A stretch of DNA of 64,000 nucleotides. Source: Paraburkholderia dioscoreae (GTDB lineage: Bacteria; Pseudomonadota; Gammaproteobacteria; Burkholderiales; Burkholderiaceae). This document shows positions 51,780-60,521 of the stretch, piece by piece (the first letter of the stretch is position 1; the number at the start of each line of letters is the position of its first letter). A program made the translations under genes and the position numbers. The stretch is taken from positions 1,984,001-2,048,000 of the forward strand of contig NZ_LR699553.1 in the NCBI RefSeq assembly GCF_902459535.1, written 5' to 3'. Below the pieces are notes generated by a model. It searched no databases and was not told the origin of the DNA. It worked only from the letters and a program-made list of their open reading frames with translations.

Positions 51780-52814
51780 TTATTGAGGAAACAGTGACTC
51801 GCTATGCCGCGCGCGTTCTATATGCGCGGCAAATGTGACCGGGTCGGTATTGGTGCCGCACAGCAGAACGCCCACGCGTTTGCCTTGCAGCTGTTCGCGC
51901 AACGGGCCGAGCAAGGCGGCGGTGGCGGCGGCGCAGGCCGGTTCGACGGCGAGCTTCAGTTGTCCGAACAAGGTCAGCATGGCCGCGCGCAACTGGTCGT
52001 CGGATACCGTGACGAGCTGATCGATATGACGGCGGCACAATTCGTAGCTGTATTCCTCGGTATGCGGCGACATGAGCGAATCGGCAATGCCCTGCATCTT
52101 GCCCATCTTGACCGTGTGATTGGCGGCGAAACTCTTGCCCATCACGTCCGCGCCTTCGGGTTCCACGCCATAGAGATGCACATGCGGATTCGCGAGCCGC
52201 ATGGCGGTCGCGACACCCGCGGCGAGGCCGCCGCCGCCGATCGGCACGATGACCGCTTCGAGATCGGGCGTTTGCGTGGCCCATTCGTAACCGAGCGTGG
52301 CCGAACCCAGCACCGTGCGATAGCCGTTGAACGGGTGCACGAAATAGCGGCCTTCTTCAGCCTCGATACGGCGCACCAGTTCGAACGCCTCGGCAATGTT
52401 TTCCGCGAACACGATGTCGGCGCGATATTGCCGGCACAGCGCCACGCGCGCCGGATTGGCCGCGCGAAACAGCACGACCTTGGCGCTGATACCGAGCCGC
52501 ATGGCCGCGTACGCGACCGCCACCGCATGATTGCCGCCCGACACGCAGGTGACGCCCGCGCTGCGTTGGGATTCGTCGAGTGCGAGCAGATTGGTGAAGG
52601 CGCCGCGTGCCTTGAAGCTGCCGGCCGCCTGCAACAACTCGAACTTGAAATTCACCAGCGTGCCTTCCAGCGACGGAAAGTCCAGCCTGTCGAAGACCGG
52701 CGTTCGAGCCACCCACGGCGCCAACGCAAAATGCTGCGCGGCGATGTCGTCGAGCGTGGGGATCGGCTCGCCGTCGATCGTATGGTCAGTGTGTTGCGGC
52801 GCGGCAGTTGACAT
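51780..52814 (-). CDS. Threonine/serine dehydratase, PLP-dependent
   Basis: Fold-type II PLP enzyme of 344 residues. The PLP lysine is K68 in LLQAAGSFKARGA, followed by the VSGGNHAVAVAYAA loop, the glycine-rich phosphate site PIGGGGLAAGVA and C-terminal VGVLLCGTNTDP. It lacks the regulatory ACT-like domains of biosynthetic IlvA, so it is a catabolic-type threonine/serine dehydratase or a serine racemase-like enzyme. It lies 54 nt upstream of the argE stop in the same orientation, after which mscL follows. Confidence 0.88.
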   Translation of the reverse strand: MSTAAPQHTDHTIDGEPIPTLDDIAAQHFALAPWVARTPVFDRLDFPSLEGTLVNFKFELLQAAGSFKARGAFTNLLALDESQRSAGVTCVSGGNHAVAVAYAAMRLGISAKVVLFRAANPARVALCRQYRADIVFAENIAEAFELVRRIEAEEGRYFVHPFNGYRTVLGSATLGYEWATQTPDLEAVIVPIGGGGLAAGVATAMRLANPHVHLYGVEPEGADVMGKSFAANHTVKMGKMQGIADSLMSPHTEEYSYELCRRHIDQLVTVSDDQLRAAMLTLFGQLKLAVEPACAAATAALLGPLREQLQGKRVGVLLCGTNTDPVTFAAHIERARHSESLFPQ

Positions 52815-52868
52815 GGCGTGGGCGTGCGGGGAGCGGTATGTGTAAGACTCTTTTTATGCCGGCCGGTT

Positions 52869-54119
52869 TCAGTGCGCGTGCGCTTCGACCGACATGCTGT
52901 GAATGAATTTCTGCAGGAAGCGCTCGCACGCCACCAGCTGATCCAGCGCGACGAATTCGTTGGCCTTGTGCGCCTGCTCGATGTTGCCGGGGCCGCAGAC
53001 GATGCTCGGAATGCCCGCCAGCGAGAAGAGGCCGGCTTCCGTGCCGTAAGCGACCTTGCGCTTGTCCTGATCGGCGGTCAATGCGCGCACCAGTTGCGTG
53101 ATGGCCGCTTGTTCAGACGAATCGAGTCCGGGCGCCGCGGCAATCTTCGTAATCTCGATCGCCGCCGATGGATGCTCGCGCAACATTTTCGGCAGTAGCG
53201 TTTCGCGTGCGTATTGATCGATGCGCGCGAAAATCGGCTCGGGGTCGAGCGTGGGCAGATTGCGGAATTCGAACTGGAACCTGCATTCGGCCGGCACGGT
53301 ATTGATCGCATTGCCGCCCACGATCGTGCTGGTTTGCGCGGTGGTGAACGGCACGTCGTACAGTTCGTCGAACGGACCTTGCTCGCGGAACTGATCGGCC
53401 ATGTCGCGGATGTAGCAGATCAGACGCGCGGCGTACTCGATCGCGTTCAAGCCCTTCGGCGTGAGCGACGAGTGTGCCGCCTGACCGCGCACGCAGCACT
53501 GATAAGCGTTGATGCCCTTGTGCGCCACGATCGGCCGCATGCTGGTCGGCTCGCCGACAATGCAGCCGTCCGGCTTCACGCCGCGCTTGAGCAGATCGGC
53601 AATCAGCAGCGGCGCACCTGCGCAGCCCACTTCCTCGTCGAACGAGAGGGCGAAGTGAATCGGCCTGGCGAGCCTCGCGCGCTGCATCTCCGGTACGAGC
53701 GCGAGCGCCGCGCCGATGAAGCCTTTCATGTCGCAGGTGCCGCGGCCGTACAGTTTGTCGCCGCGAATTTCCGGCTTGAACGGGTCGCTGTCCCATTGCT
53801 GGCCGTCTACGGGTACGACGTCCGTATGGCCCGAGAGCACCACGCCGCCGTTCGTTTCGCCGTCATGGGCGGGAATCGTCGCGAACAGGTTGGCCCATTT
53901 GCCGCTTGGGTCGTGCGTGAGCGTGGCCTCGATTCCGACGGCCCGCAACTCGTCGCGCACGGATTCGATCAGGCCCAGATTCGGATTGCGGCTGACCGTG
54001 TCCATCGAGACGAGACGCGTGACCCAGGGCAGTGAAACAGGTGAAACGGGATTCGACGTAGAGGCGGGCGATTGGGGCGACTGCGGAGAGGACTGCGCTG
54101 ATTCAGCGACGTGAGACAT
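52869..54119 (-). CDS. argE: Acetylornithine deacetylase ArgE
   Basis: M20-family metallohydrolase of 416 residues that removes acetate from N-acetylornithine in arginine synthesis. Metal ligands lie in VVLSGHTDVVPVDGQQW, YGRGTCDMKGFIGAALAL, SFDEEVGCAGAPLL and GEPTSM. The dimerisation domain has GQAAHSSLTPKGLNAIEYA. The N-terminal 25 residues are Ser/Pro/Gln repeats. The Met at 54119 has GGAG 7 nt upstream; codons further upstream run into a terminator. It begins a minus-strand pair with the dehydratase gene. Confidence 0.9.
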   Translation of the reverse strand: MSHVAESAQSSPQSPQSPASTSNPVSPVSLPWVTRLVSMDTVSRNPNLGLIESVRDELRAVGIEATLTHDPSGKWANLFATIPAHDGETNGGVVLSGHTDVVPVDGQQWDSDPFKPEIRGDKLYGRGTCDMKGFIGAALALVPEMQRARLARPIHFALSFDEEVGCAGAPLLIADLLKRGVKPDGCIVGEPTSMRPIVAHKGINAYQCCVRGQAAHSSLTPKGLNAIEYAARLICYIRDMADQFREQGPFDELYDVPFTTAQTSTIVGGNAINTVPAECRFQFEFRNLPTLDPEPIFARIDQYARETLLPKMLREHPSAAIEITKIAAAPGLDSSEQAAITQLVRALTADQDKRKVAYGTEAGLFSLAGIPSIVCGPGNIEQAHKANEFVALDQLVACERFLQKFIHSMSVEAHAH

Positions 54120-54156
54120 GACAAGACTCCGGCATTTGAGTCTTTCGATCATACCC

Positions 54157-54182
54157 AAAAAAAAGGCCGCCCGTACGCGGCG
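54157..54182 (-). terminator. Intrinsic terminator of mfd
   Basis: Read on the minus strand, a GCCGC/GCGGC stem (54177-54181 with 54166-54170) is followed by eight T (54157-54164). It separates mfd from argE. Confidence 0.75.
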
Positions 54183-54283
54183 GCGCGTGTTTGCGCGCCG
54201 CAGCATGAACGAAAAACGCCAGACGTGCTTCGTTTTCGCGCTTCGTTTCTTAACGCGGCGCTAGGCCGCCGCGATGCATGGCG

Positions 54284-57200
54284 TCATCGCGCGGCCACGC
54301 TGGCCGCCGTGCCGCGGCTGGGCGTGCCGAGCGCGCGCAAGGTTTCCTTGACTGTGGCGACACGCACCGCGAGATCGGGGCTGCGCGTTTCGATACGCAG
54401 CTTGTCCTGGCCTGCGAGCCTGATGTGCTTGTGTTTCTGCACCATCTCGATGATCCGCATCGCGTCGATCGGCGGATTGGGGATGAATTGCAGGCCGATC
54501 ACGGTTTCGCCGGCATCGATCTTCAGAATGCCCAGCGGTTTCGCCGCGAGCCGCAGGCGATGCGTCTCCACCAGTGCATGCGCTTGCGGCGGCAGCTTGC
54601 CGAAGCGGTCGATCAACTCTTCCTGAATGCTGTCGATCGAATCGTTGTGTTCGCAATTAGCCAGCCGCTTGTACAGCGACAGACGCTCCTGCACATCGCC
54701 GCAATAGTCCGCGGGGAGAATCGCCGGCGCGTGCAGGTTGATCTCGGTGGTCGCGGCGAGCGGCGAGGTGAGATCCGGCTCCTTGCCTTCCTTGAGCGCC
54801 TTCACGGCGTCGTTCAGCATGTCGGTATAGAGCTGGAAGCCGATTTCGTGAATTTCGCCCGACTGTTTGTCGCCGAGCACTTCGCCCGTGCCGCGAATTT
54901 CGAGGTCGTGCATGGCCAGATAGAAGCCCGAGCCCAGTTCCTCCATCTGCTGGATCGCTTCGAGGCGGCGTTGTGCCTGTTTGGTCAGCCCTTGCGGATC
55001 GTGGACCAGCAGATACGAATAGGCCTGGTGATGCGAACGGCCCACGCGTCCGCGCAACTGATGCAATTGCGCGAGACCGAACTTGTCGGCGCGGTGAATC
55101 AGGATGGTGTTGGCGGTCGGCACGTCGATGCCGGTTTCGATAATGGTCGTGCACAGCAATACGTTGGCCCGCTGGGCCACGAAGTCGCGCATCACGCGTT
55201 CGAGTTCGCGTTCATGCATCTGTCCATGCGCGACCGCAATGCGCGCTTCGGGCACCAGCGTTTCGAGCATCTGCCGGCGATTCTCGATCGTCTCCACTTC
55301 GTTGTGCAGGAAGTAGACCTGGCCGCCGCGTTTCAACTCGCGCAGCATGGCTTCGCGAATCACGCTGTCTTCCTCGCGCCGCACGAAGGTTTTGATCGCG
55401 AGGCGCTTTTGCGGCGCGGTGGCGATCACGGAGAAATCGCGCAGGCCTTCGAGCGCCATGCCGAGCGTCCGCGGGATCGGCGTGGCGGTGAGCGTGAGCA
55501 CGTCCACTTCGGCGCGCAAGGCCTTCAGCGCTTCTTTCTGACGCACGCCGAAACGATGTTCCTCGTCGATGATCACGAGTCCCAGCCGCTTGAATTGCAC
55601 GTCGGACGAAAGCAGCTTATGCGTGCCGATCACGATATCGACAGTGCCTTCGTTGATCTGGTGGATCGCCGCGTTGACTTCCTTGGTCGACTTGAAGCGC
55701 GACAGTTCGGCAATCCGCACCGGCCAGTCGGAGAAGCGATCGGTGAAGGTTTGCGTGTGCTGTTCGGCGAGCAGCGTAGTGGGCGAGAGGAGCGCCACCT
55801 GCTTGCCGCCCATGACCGCGATGAAGGCCGCGCGCAACGCGACTTCGGTCTTGCCGAAGCCGACGTCGCCGCATACCAGACGATCCATTGGTTTGCCGCT
55901 CGTCATGTCGCCGATCACGGCCGCGATCGCGGCGGCCTGGTCCGGCGTTTCCTCGAAGCCGAAGCTCTCGGCGAACTTCACATAGTCTTTCGGTTCGAGC
56001 GCGAACGCGTGGCCTGAACGTGCGGCGCGGCGCGCGTAAAGATTCAGCAACTCGGCTGCGGTGTCGCGAATCTGTTGCGCGGCTTTGCGTTTGGCCTTTT
56101 CCCACTGGCCCGAGCCGAGCGAGTGCAGCGGCGCGCTTTCCGGATCGGCGCCGCTATAGCGCGAGATCACGTGCAACTGCGCGACCGGCACATACAGCTT
56201 GCTGTCGCCGGCGTATTCGAGGTGCAGGAACTCGGTCTCGCTTTCGCCGAGATCCATCGTGACGAGGCCCATATAACGGCCGATGCCATGTTGCGAATGC
56301 ACGACCGGATCGCCGAGTTTCAGCTCGGACAGATCGCGCACCATCGAATCGACGTTGCTCGCCTGTTCCTGGCGGCGGCGCCCCGCGCGACGCGCGAGCG
56401 GACCGTACAACTCGGTTTCGGTGATGATCGCGATGCCGTCGACGGGGACGGCAAAACCGTTGGCGAGCGGCGCGACGCCCAACGAAAAACGCGAGTCACC
56501 AAGGAGCCAGTCCTGGAAACTGTCACTCGATGCCGGTCTCAGATGATTGTCGGCGAGCAGCTGCAACAGCGTTTCGCGCCGGCCCGCGGATTCCGTGGCG
56601 AACAGCACGCGGTTCGGCGTGGTGTCGAGATAGACGCGCAAGGCCGCGACCGGATCTTCCGCGTGACGGTCAATTGCCAGGTTCGGCAACGGAGTCGACC
56701 AGCCGCCACCCGCGTTGGCGGGCAGCGCGAGCCGCGCGAACGGCTTGGCGAGCGTGAAGAAGTCTTCGTCCGACAGGAACAGACGCTGCGGCTCCAGAAT
56801 CGGCCGGTCGCGGTCGTGCGAGAGGAAGTTGTAGCGCTGCTTCGTGTCGTTGGTGAAACGCCGGATCGCCGCGTCGAGATCGCCGACGAACGCCAGTTGC
56901 GCGCCTTCGGGCAGGTAATGGAACAGCGTGGCCGTGTCGTCGAAGAAGAGCGGCAGATAATATTCGATGCCCGCGGACGGCACGCTGTTGCCGATATCCT
57001 TGTAGATCGACGCGCGGCTCGGGTCGCCCTCGAAAGTCTCGCGCCAGCGGCTGCGAAATGCGGTGCGCGCGGCTTCGTCGAAGGGGAATTCGCGGCCCGG
57101 CAGCAGGCGCACGTCTTTCACCGGATAGAGGCTGCGCTGCGTGTCCGGGTCGAACGCGCGGATCGAGTCGACCTGGTCGTCGAACAGGTCGATCCGGTAG

Positions 57201-57766
57201 GGCAAGGGCGAGCCCATCGGATAGAGATCGAGCAGCGAGCCGCGCACGCAGTATTCGCCCGGACGCACCACCTGGCTGACGTGCTCGTAGCCGGCGAGCG
57301 TGAGTTGCGACTTGAGTTTCGCTTCGTCGAGGCGCTCGCCCTGCGAGAAGGAAAACGTGTAAGCCGCGAGAAACGAGGCGGGCGGCATGCGGTACAGCGC
57401 CGTGGTGGCGGGCACCAGCAGAATGTCGCAACGGCCTTCGCCGAGATCGTGCAGCGTGGCAAGCCGCTCCGAGACCAGATCCTGATGCGGTGAAAAGGTA
57501 TCGTAAGGCAGCGTTTCCCAGTCGGGCAGCAGCCGTACGCGGGCCTCGGGCGCAAAGAAGCCGATCTCCTGCGCCAGACGTTGCGCGTCGACAGCGCTTT
57601 CGCACACGACCGCGAGCAGCGGCACCTTCTCGCGATAGGCGAGATGGTAGCGGGCGATCAGCAGCGCGTCGGACGAGCCGTGCGTGCCGTCGAAGGCGAA
57701 ACGCTGGCCGGCTTTGACGAGCGCGACGGGCGGGGAGTACTGCGATGATGCGGCGATGTCTGACAT
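54284..57766 (-). CDS. mfd: Transcription-repair coupling factor Mfd
   Basis: A translocase of 1160 residues that removes RNA polymerase stalled at lesions and recruits UvrA. The N-terminal UvrB-like part (about 1-450) includes LLPDWETLPYDTFSPHQD. The polymerase-interacting domain has GDPVVHSQHGIGRYMGL. The RecG-like motor has Walker A GDVGFGKTEVAL at about 632-643, the DEEH box LVIIDEEHRFGV near 730, TATPIPRTLGMAL, and motif VI LHQLRGRVGRS. The full family length is present. Divergent from ispD; ends at a minus-strand terminator before argE. Confidence 0.97.
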   Translation of the reverse strand: MSDIAASSQYSPPVALVKAGQRFAFDGTHGSSDALLIARYHLAYREKVPLLAVVCESAVDAQRLAQEIGFFAPEARVRLLPDWETLPYDTFSPHQDLVSERLATLHDLGEGRCDILLVPATTALYRMPPASFLAAYTFSFSQGERLDEAKLKSQLTLAGYEHVSQVVRPGEYCVRGSLLDLYPMGSPLPYRIDLFDDQVDSIRAFDPDTQRSLYPVKDVRLLPGREFPFDEAARTAFRSRWRETFEGDPSRASIYKDIGNSVPSAGIEYYLPLFFDDTATLFHYLPEGAQLAFVGDLDAAIRRFTNDTKQRYNFLSHDRDRPILEPQRLFLSDEDFFTLAKPFARLALPANAGGGWSTPLPNLAIDRHAEDPVAALRVYLDTTPNRVLFATESAGRRETLLQLLADNHLRPASSDSFQDWLLGDSRFSLGVAPLANGFAVPVDGIAIITETELYGPLARRAGRRRQEQASNVDSMVRDLSELKLGDPVVHSQHGIGRYMGLVTMDLGESETEFLHLEYAGDSKLYVPVAQLHVISRYSGADPESAPLHSLGSGQWEKAKRKAAQQIRDTAAELLNLYARRAARSGHAFALEPKDYVKFAESFGFEETPDQAAAIAAVIGDMTSGKPMDRLVCGDVGFGKTEVALRAAFIAVMGGKQVALLSPTTLLAEQHTQTFTDRFSDWPVRIAELSRFKSTKEVNAAIHQINEGTVDIVIGTHKLLSSDVQFKRLGLVIIDEEHRFGVRQKEALKALRAEVDVLTLTATPIPRTLGMALEGLRDFSVIATAPQKRLAIKTFVRREEDSVIREAMLRELKRGGQVYFLHNEVETIENRRQMLETLVPEARIAVAHGQMHERELERVMRDFVAQRANVLLCTTIIETGIDVPTANTILIHRADKFGLAQLHQLRGRVGRSHHQAYSYLLVHDPQGLTKQAQRRLEAIQQMEELGSGFYLAMHDLEIRGTGEVLGDKQSGEIHEIGFQLYTDMLNDAVKALKEGKEPDLTSPLAATTEINLHAPAILPADYCGDVQERLSLYKRLANCEHNDSIDSIQEELIDRFGKLPPQAHALVETHRLRLAAKPLGILKIDAGETVIGLQFIPNPPIDAMRIIEMVQKHKHIRLAGQDKLRIETRSPDLAVRVATVKETLRALGTPSRGTAASVAAR

Positions 57767-57887
57767 AGAAGAGAAAAAGCGGCCTCAGGCTCACACGTGA
57801 CCGGCAAGTTTACGCGTGTCGGGGCGTGGATGCGAAGGACCTATTATAAAATCCGTCCTTTACTTTGACTTCGCGGCATCCGCACTC

Positions 57888-58601
57888 GTGACTTCCCGTC
57901 TATTTGCCCTGATTCCGTGCGCAGGCACCGGCAGCCGTTCCGGCGCCGCGATGCCCAAACAATATCGCACTGTCGCCGGCCGCGACATGTTGCATTACTC
58001 GCTGGCGGCGTTCGACGCCTGCAGCGAGTTTGCACAAACCCTCGTCGTGATCGCCCCCGATGACGCACATTTCGACGCGCGCCGCTTCGGCGGCTTGCGT
58101 TTTGCCGTGCGCCGCAGCGGCGGAGCCTCGCGCCAGGCCTCGGTGCTCAACGGCCTGCACGCGCTTGCCGAGTTCGGCGCCCACGACGACGACTGGGTAC
58201 TCGTGCACGACGCTGCGCGCCCCGGCATCACGCCCGCGCTGATCCGCACGCTGATCGGCGCGCTGAAGGACGACGCGGTAGGCGGCATCATGGCCTTGCC
58301 CGTGGCAGACACGCTCAAGCGGATCGACGCGAACTCGGCCGACGGCCGGATTGCCCGCACCGAGGCGCGCGACGGCTTGTGGCAGGCGCAGACGCCGCAG
58401 ATGTTCCGCATCGGCATGTTGCGCGAGGCGATCCTGCGCGCGCAGGCCGACGGTCACGACCTGACCGACGAAGCGAGCGCGATCGAATGGTTGGGTCATG
58501 CGCCGAAACTGGTGCAGGGCAGCTTGCGCAACTTCAAGGTGACTTATCCGGAAGACTTCGATCTGGCCGAAGCCATTCTGAGCCGGCCAGCGGTTTCGTG
58601 A
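57888..58601 (+). CDS. ispD: 2-C-methyl-D-erythritol 4-phosphate cytidylyltransferase IspD
   Basis: Third step of the MEP isoprenoid pathway, joining CTP to methylerythritol phosphate. The 237-residue protein has the nucleotide-binding LIPCAGTGSRSGAAMPKQY, VLVHDAARPGI, ALPVADTLKRID and LTDEASAIEWLG. The GTG at 57888 gives the family length (E. coli 236) and directly precedes the first beta strand; upstream in-frame codons overlap the divergent mfd promoter region. ispF follows 45 nt later, the common ispD-ispF operon. Confidence 0.95.
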   Translation: MTSRLFALIPCAGTGSRSGAAMPKQYRTVAGRDMLHYSLAAFDACSEFAQTLVVIAPDDAHFDARRFGGLRFAVRRSGGASRQASVLNGLHALAEFGAHDDDWVLVHDAARPGITPALIRTLIGALKDDAVGGIMALPVADTLKRIDANSADGRIARTEARDGLWQAQTPQMFRIGMLREAILRAQADGHDLTDEASAIEWLGHAPKLVQGSLRNFKVTYPEDFDLAEAILSRPAVS

Positions 58602-58646
58602 CCGGCGATTTCAATTTTAACGAGCGGACTTGAGGATTTGACGCAT

Positions 58647-59126
58647 ATGGATTTCAGAATTGGGCAAGGGTACGACGTGCATGCGCTGGTGCCGGGACGT
58701 CCGTTGATTATCGGTGGCGTGACGATTCCCTATGAGCGCGGCCTGCTCGGCCATTCGGATGCGGACGTGCTGCTGCACGCCATTACCGACGCCCTGTTCG
58801 GCGCCGCCGCGATGGGCGACATCGGCCGCCATTTCTCGGATACCGATGCGAAGTTCGCCGGCGCGGATAGCCGGGTTCTGCTGCGCGAATGTTTTGCGCG
58901 CGTGACGGCGGCGGGTTTTTCCATCGCCAACGTGGATAGCAGCGTGGTGGCGCAGGCGCCGAAGCTGGCGCCGCATATTGAGGGCATGCGGGCCAATATC
59001 GCCGCCGATCTCGCTTTGCCGATCGAGCGCGTCAACGTCAAAGCCAAGACCAACGAGAAGCTCGGCTATCTCGGCCGGGGCGAAGGTATCGAAGCTCAGG
59101 CCGCGGTTCTGCTGATCAAAAACTGA
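58647..59126 (+). CDS. ispF: 2-C-methyl-D-erythritol 2,4-cyclodiphosphate synthase IspF
   Basis: Cyclises the CDP intermediate of the MEP pathway. Its 159 residues equal E. coli IspF. The zinc ligands D10 and H12 lie in GQGYDVHAL; the other conserved blocks are LLGHSDADVLLHAITDALFGA, DIGRHFSDTDAKFAGADS and VKAKTNEKLGYLGRGEGI. The ATG at 58647 is chosen over a TTG three codons upstream. It is the second gene of the ispD-ispF pair; the gap to convergent ahpD is 58 nt. Confidence 0.96.
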   Translation: MDFRIGQGYDVHALVPGRPLIIGGVTIPYERGLLGHSDADVLLHAITDALFGAAAMGDIGRHFSDTDAKFAGADSRVLLRECFARVTAAGFSIANVDSSVVAQAPKLAPHIEGMRANIAADLALPIERVNVKAKTNEKLGYLGRGEGIEAQAAVLLIKN

Positions 59127-59184
59127 GTGGCTCTACAAACGCGCGCAGCGGCGGGAACGGCATTGCACTGCGCGCATTTCTCGA

Positions 59185-59709
59185 TTACTTGCCTTCCGCG
59201 GCGATACACTGCGCGGTCGCGTTGATCACCGCGGCGATGCGGCCAACGTCGCGCAATTGGGTTGAACTCATGCCTTCGGCAACCAGCGTGTCGAAATGCG
59301 ACTTCACGCAAAAATGGCATTTGCCGATGATCGACGCCGCCAACGCATACATCTCGAAGCGCCGCTTGTCCACGCCACCGTGCGACGCATAGGCGTTCAT
59401 GCGCAGTTGCGCTGGCTGCGACTTCAAATCCGCGCTGCCCGTCATTTCGATGTACGGATACCAGACGTTATTCATACCCATTAGCGCAGCGGCGGTCAGC
59501 GCGCCATTGGCTTCTTCCGGGGACAGCACGCCGGCATTGCGGATCGCGTCGACGATCACCGTGCTCTTCGCGGCGAATGCCGCGGCTAGCGCCACCCCGA
59601 CAGCGTCATTTCCTTCGAGCGACGAGCGCGCAATCGTCCCATCCAGATTCAGCCGGATGTCTTTGGCGTAGTCAGGCACAAGCGCCTTAATCGAAGACAA
59701 GAATTCCAT
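59185..59709 (-). CDS. ahpD: Alkyl hydroperoxide reductase AhpD
   Basis: Thiol-disulfide partner that re-reduces AhpC and has weak peroxidase activity of its own. The 174-residue helical protein carries the redox motif C131-HF-C134 with H138, matching AhpD of mycobacteria. SIKALVPDYAKDIRLNLD and MGMNNVWYPYIEM are also characteristic. It lies 78 nt downstream of ahpC on the same strand, but a hairpin terminator stands between them, so expression may depend on readthrough. Confidence 0.94.
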   Translation of the reverse strand: MEFLSSIKALVPDYAKDIRLNLDGTIARSSLEGNDAVGVALAAAFAAKSTVIVDAIRNAGVLSPEEANGALTAAALMGMNNVWYPYIEMTGSADLKSQPAQLRMNAYASHGGVDKRRFEMYALAASIIGKCHFCVKSHFDTLVAEGMSSTQLRDVGRIAAVINATAQCIAAEGK

Positions 59710-59734
59710 TGAGATCTCCTATAAGGTTGTCGAT

Positions 59735-59772
59735 AAAAAAGCCCGCTGCCTGTTCAAGCTTAGCGGGCTTTT
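59735..59772 (-). terminator. Intrinsic terminator between ahpC and ahpD
   Basis: An 11-bp stem (59737-59747 with 59762-59772). On the minus strand it is followed by a run of T, so it lies directly behind ahpC. Confidence 0.8.
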
Positions 59773-59787
59773 GACAGACAGCACGGC

Positions 59788-60336
59788 TTAGAGCGTTGCG
59801 CCGCCGACTGCACGGTTGCAAGGACACAGTTCGTCCGTTTGCAGGCCGTCGAGAATCCGCAGCACTTCTTCCGGATTACGGCCGACGTTCAGGTTGTTCA
59901 CCGATACGTGCTGGATCGTGTTGTCCGGATCGACGATGAAAGTGGCGCGCAACGCGACGCCCGCTTCCTTGTCACGCACGCCGAGCTGGTCGATCAGCTC
60001 GCCTTTCACGTCGCCGAACGCGTAGTGGTTCAGCTTGTCCAGATCCTTGTGCTCACGGCGCCATGCCAGCTTCACGAATTCGTTGTCGACGCTGCCGCCC
60101 ATCAGCACCGCGTCGCGTTCTTCGAAATCTTTGGCCAGCTTCGCAAACTCGACGATTTCCGTCGGGCACACGAACGTGAAATCCTTCGGGTAGAAATAGA
60201 TGATCTTCCACTTGCCCGGGAACGACTGCTCCGTGATCTCTTCGAACGCCGAGACGCCGTTTTCCTCATGATGGTTAAAGCCCGGCTTTGCAGCAGTGAC
60301 GGTGAACGCTTCGACTTTATCGCCAACGGTTTTCAT
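59788..60336 (-). CDS. ahpC: Peroxiredoxin AhpC
   Basis: Reduces hydrogen peroxide, organic peroxides and peroxynitrite. The 182-residue 2-Cys peroxiredoxin has peroxidatic C57 in YPKDFTFVCPTEIVEF. Its C-terminal end has a C-P-C pair (C171, C173) in DELCPCNRAVGG, the form that pairs with AhpD rather than AhpF. REHKDLDKLNHYAFGD and the ATFIVDPDNTIQHV strand are typical. An OxyR-like palindrome lies about 100 nt upstream of the start, and ahpD follows downstream. Confidence 0.96.
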   Translation of the reverse strand: MKTVGDKVEAFTVTAAKPGFNHHEENGVSAFEEITEQSFPGKWKIIYFYPKDFTFVCPTEIVEFAKLAKDFEERDAVLMGGSVDNEFVKLAWRREHKDLDKLNHYAFGDVKGELIDQLGVRDKEAGVALRATFIVDPDNTIQHVSVNNLNVGRNPEEVLRILDGLQTDELCPCNRAVGGATL

Positions 60337-60421
60337 GCGAGTGCTCCTTCGTGTGTTGGAAAAACAGCATGTTGAGGCTACCAGCTCGTCCTGACGAGCG
60401 CGTTACGCGTGATTCACTATA

Positions 60422-60458
60422 ACTCTATTAAACTATTAATCCAATAGTTTTTAACTAA
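60422..60458. promoter_or_regulatory. OxyR-like site upstream of ahpC
   Basis: Within a markedly A/T-rich stretch, CTAT (60433) and ATAG (60444) are 11 nt apart, with CTAA at 60455. These are three of four tetrads of the OxyR pattern ATAG-N7-CTAT-N7-ATAG-N7-CTAT. The fourth position (60422) is poor. AAACTATT and AATAGTTT (60430-60437, 60443-60450) form an exact palindrome at its centre. The site is about 100 nt before the ahpC start. Confidence 0.5.
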
Positions 60459-60521
60459 ATACCAGGATAGTTATTATTCAACGCGACAGACCGTCGCAGA
60501 AGGGCGTTGATCCGGTTCCGG

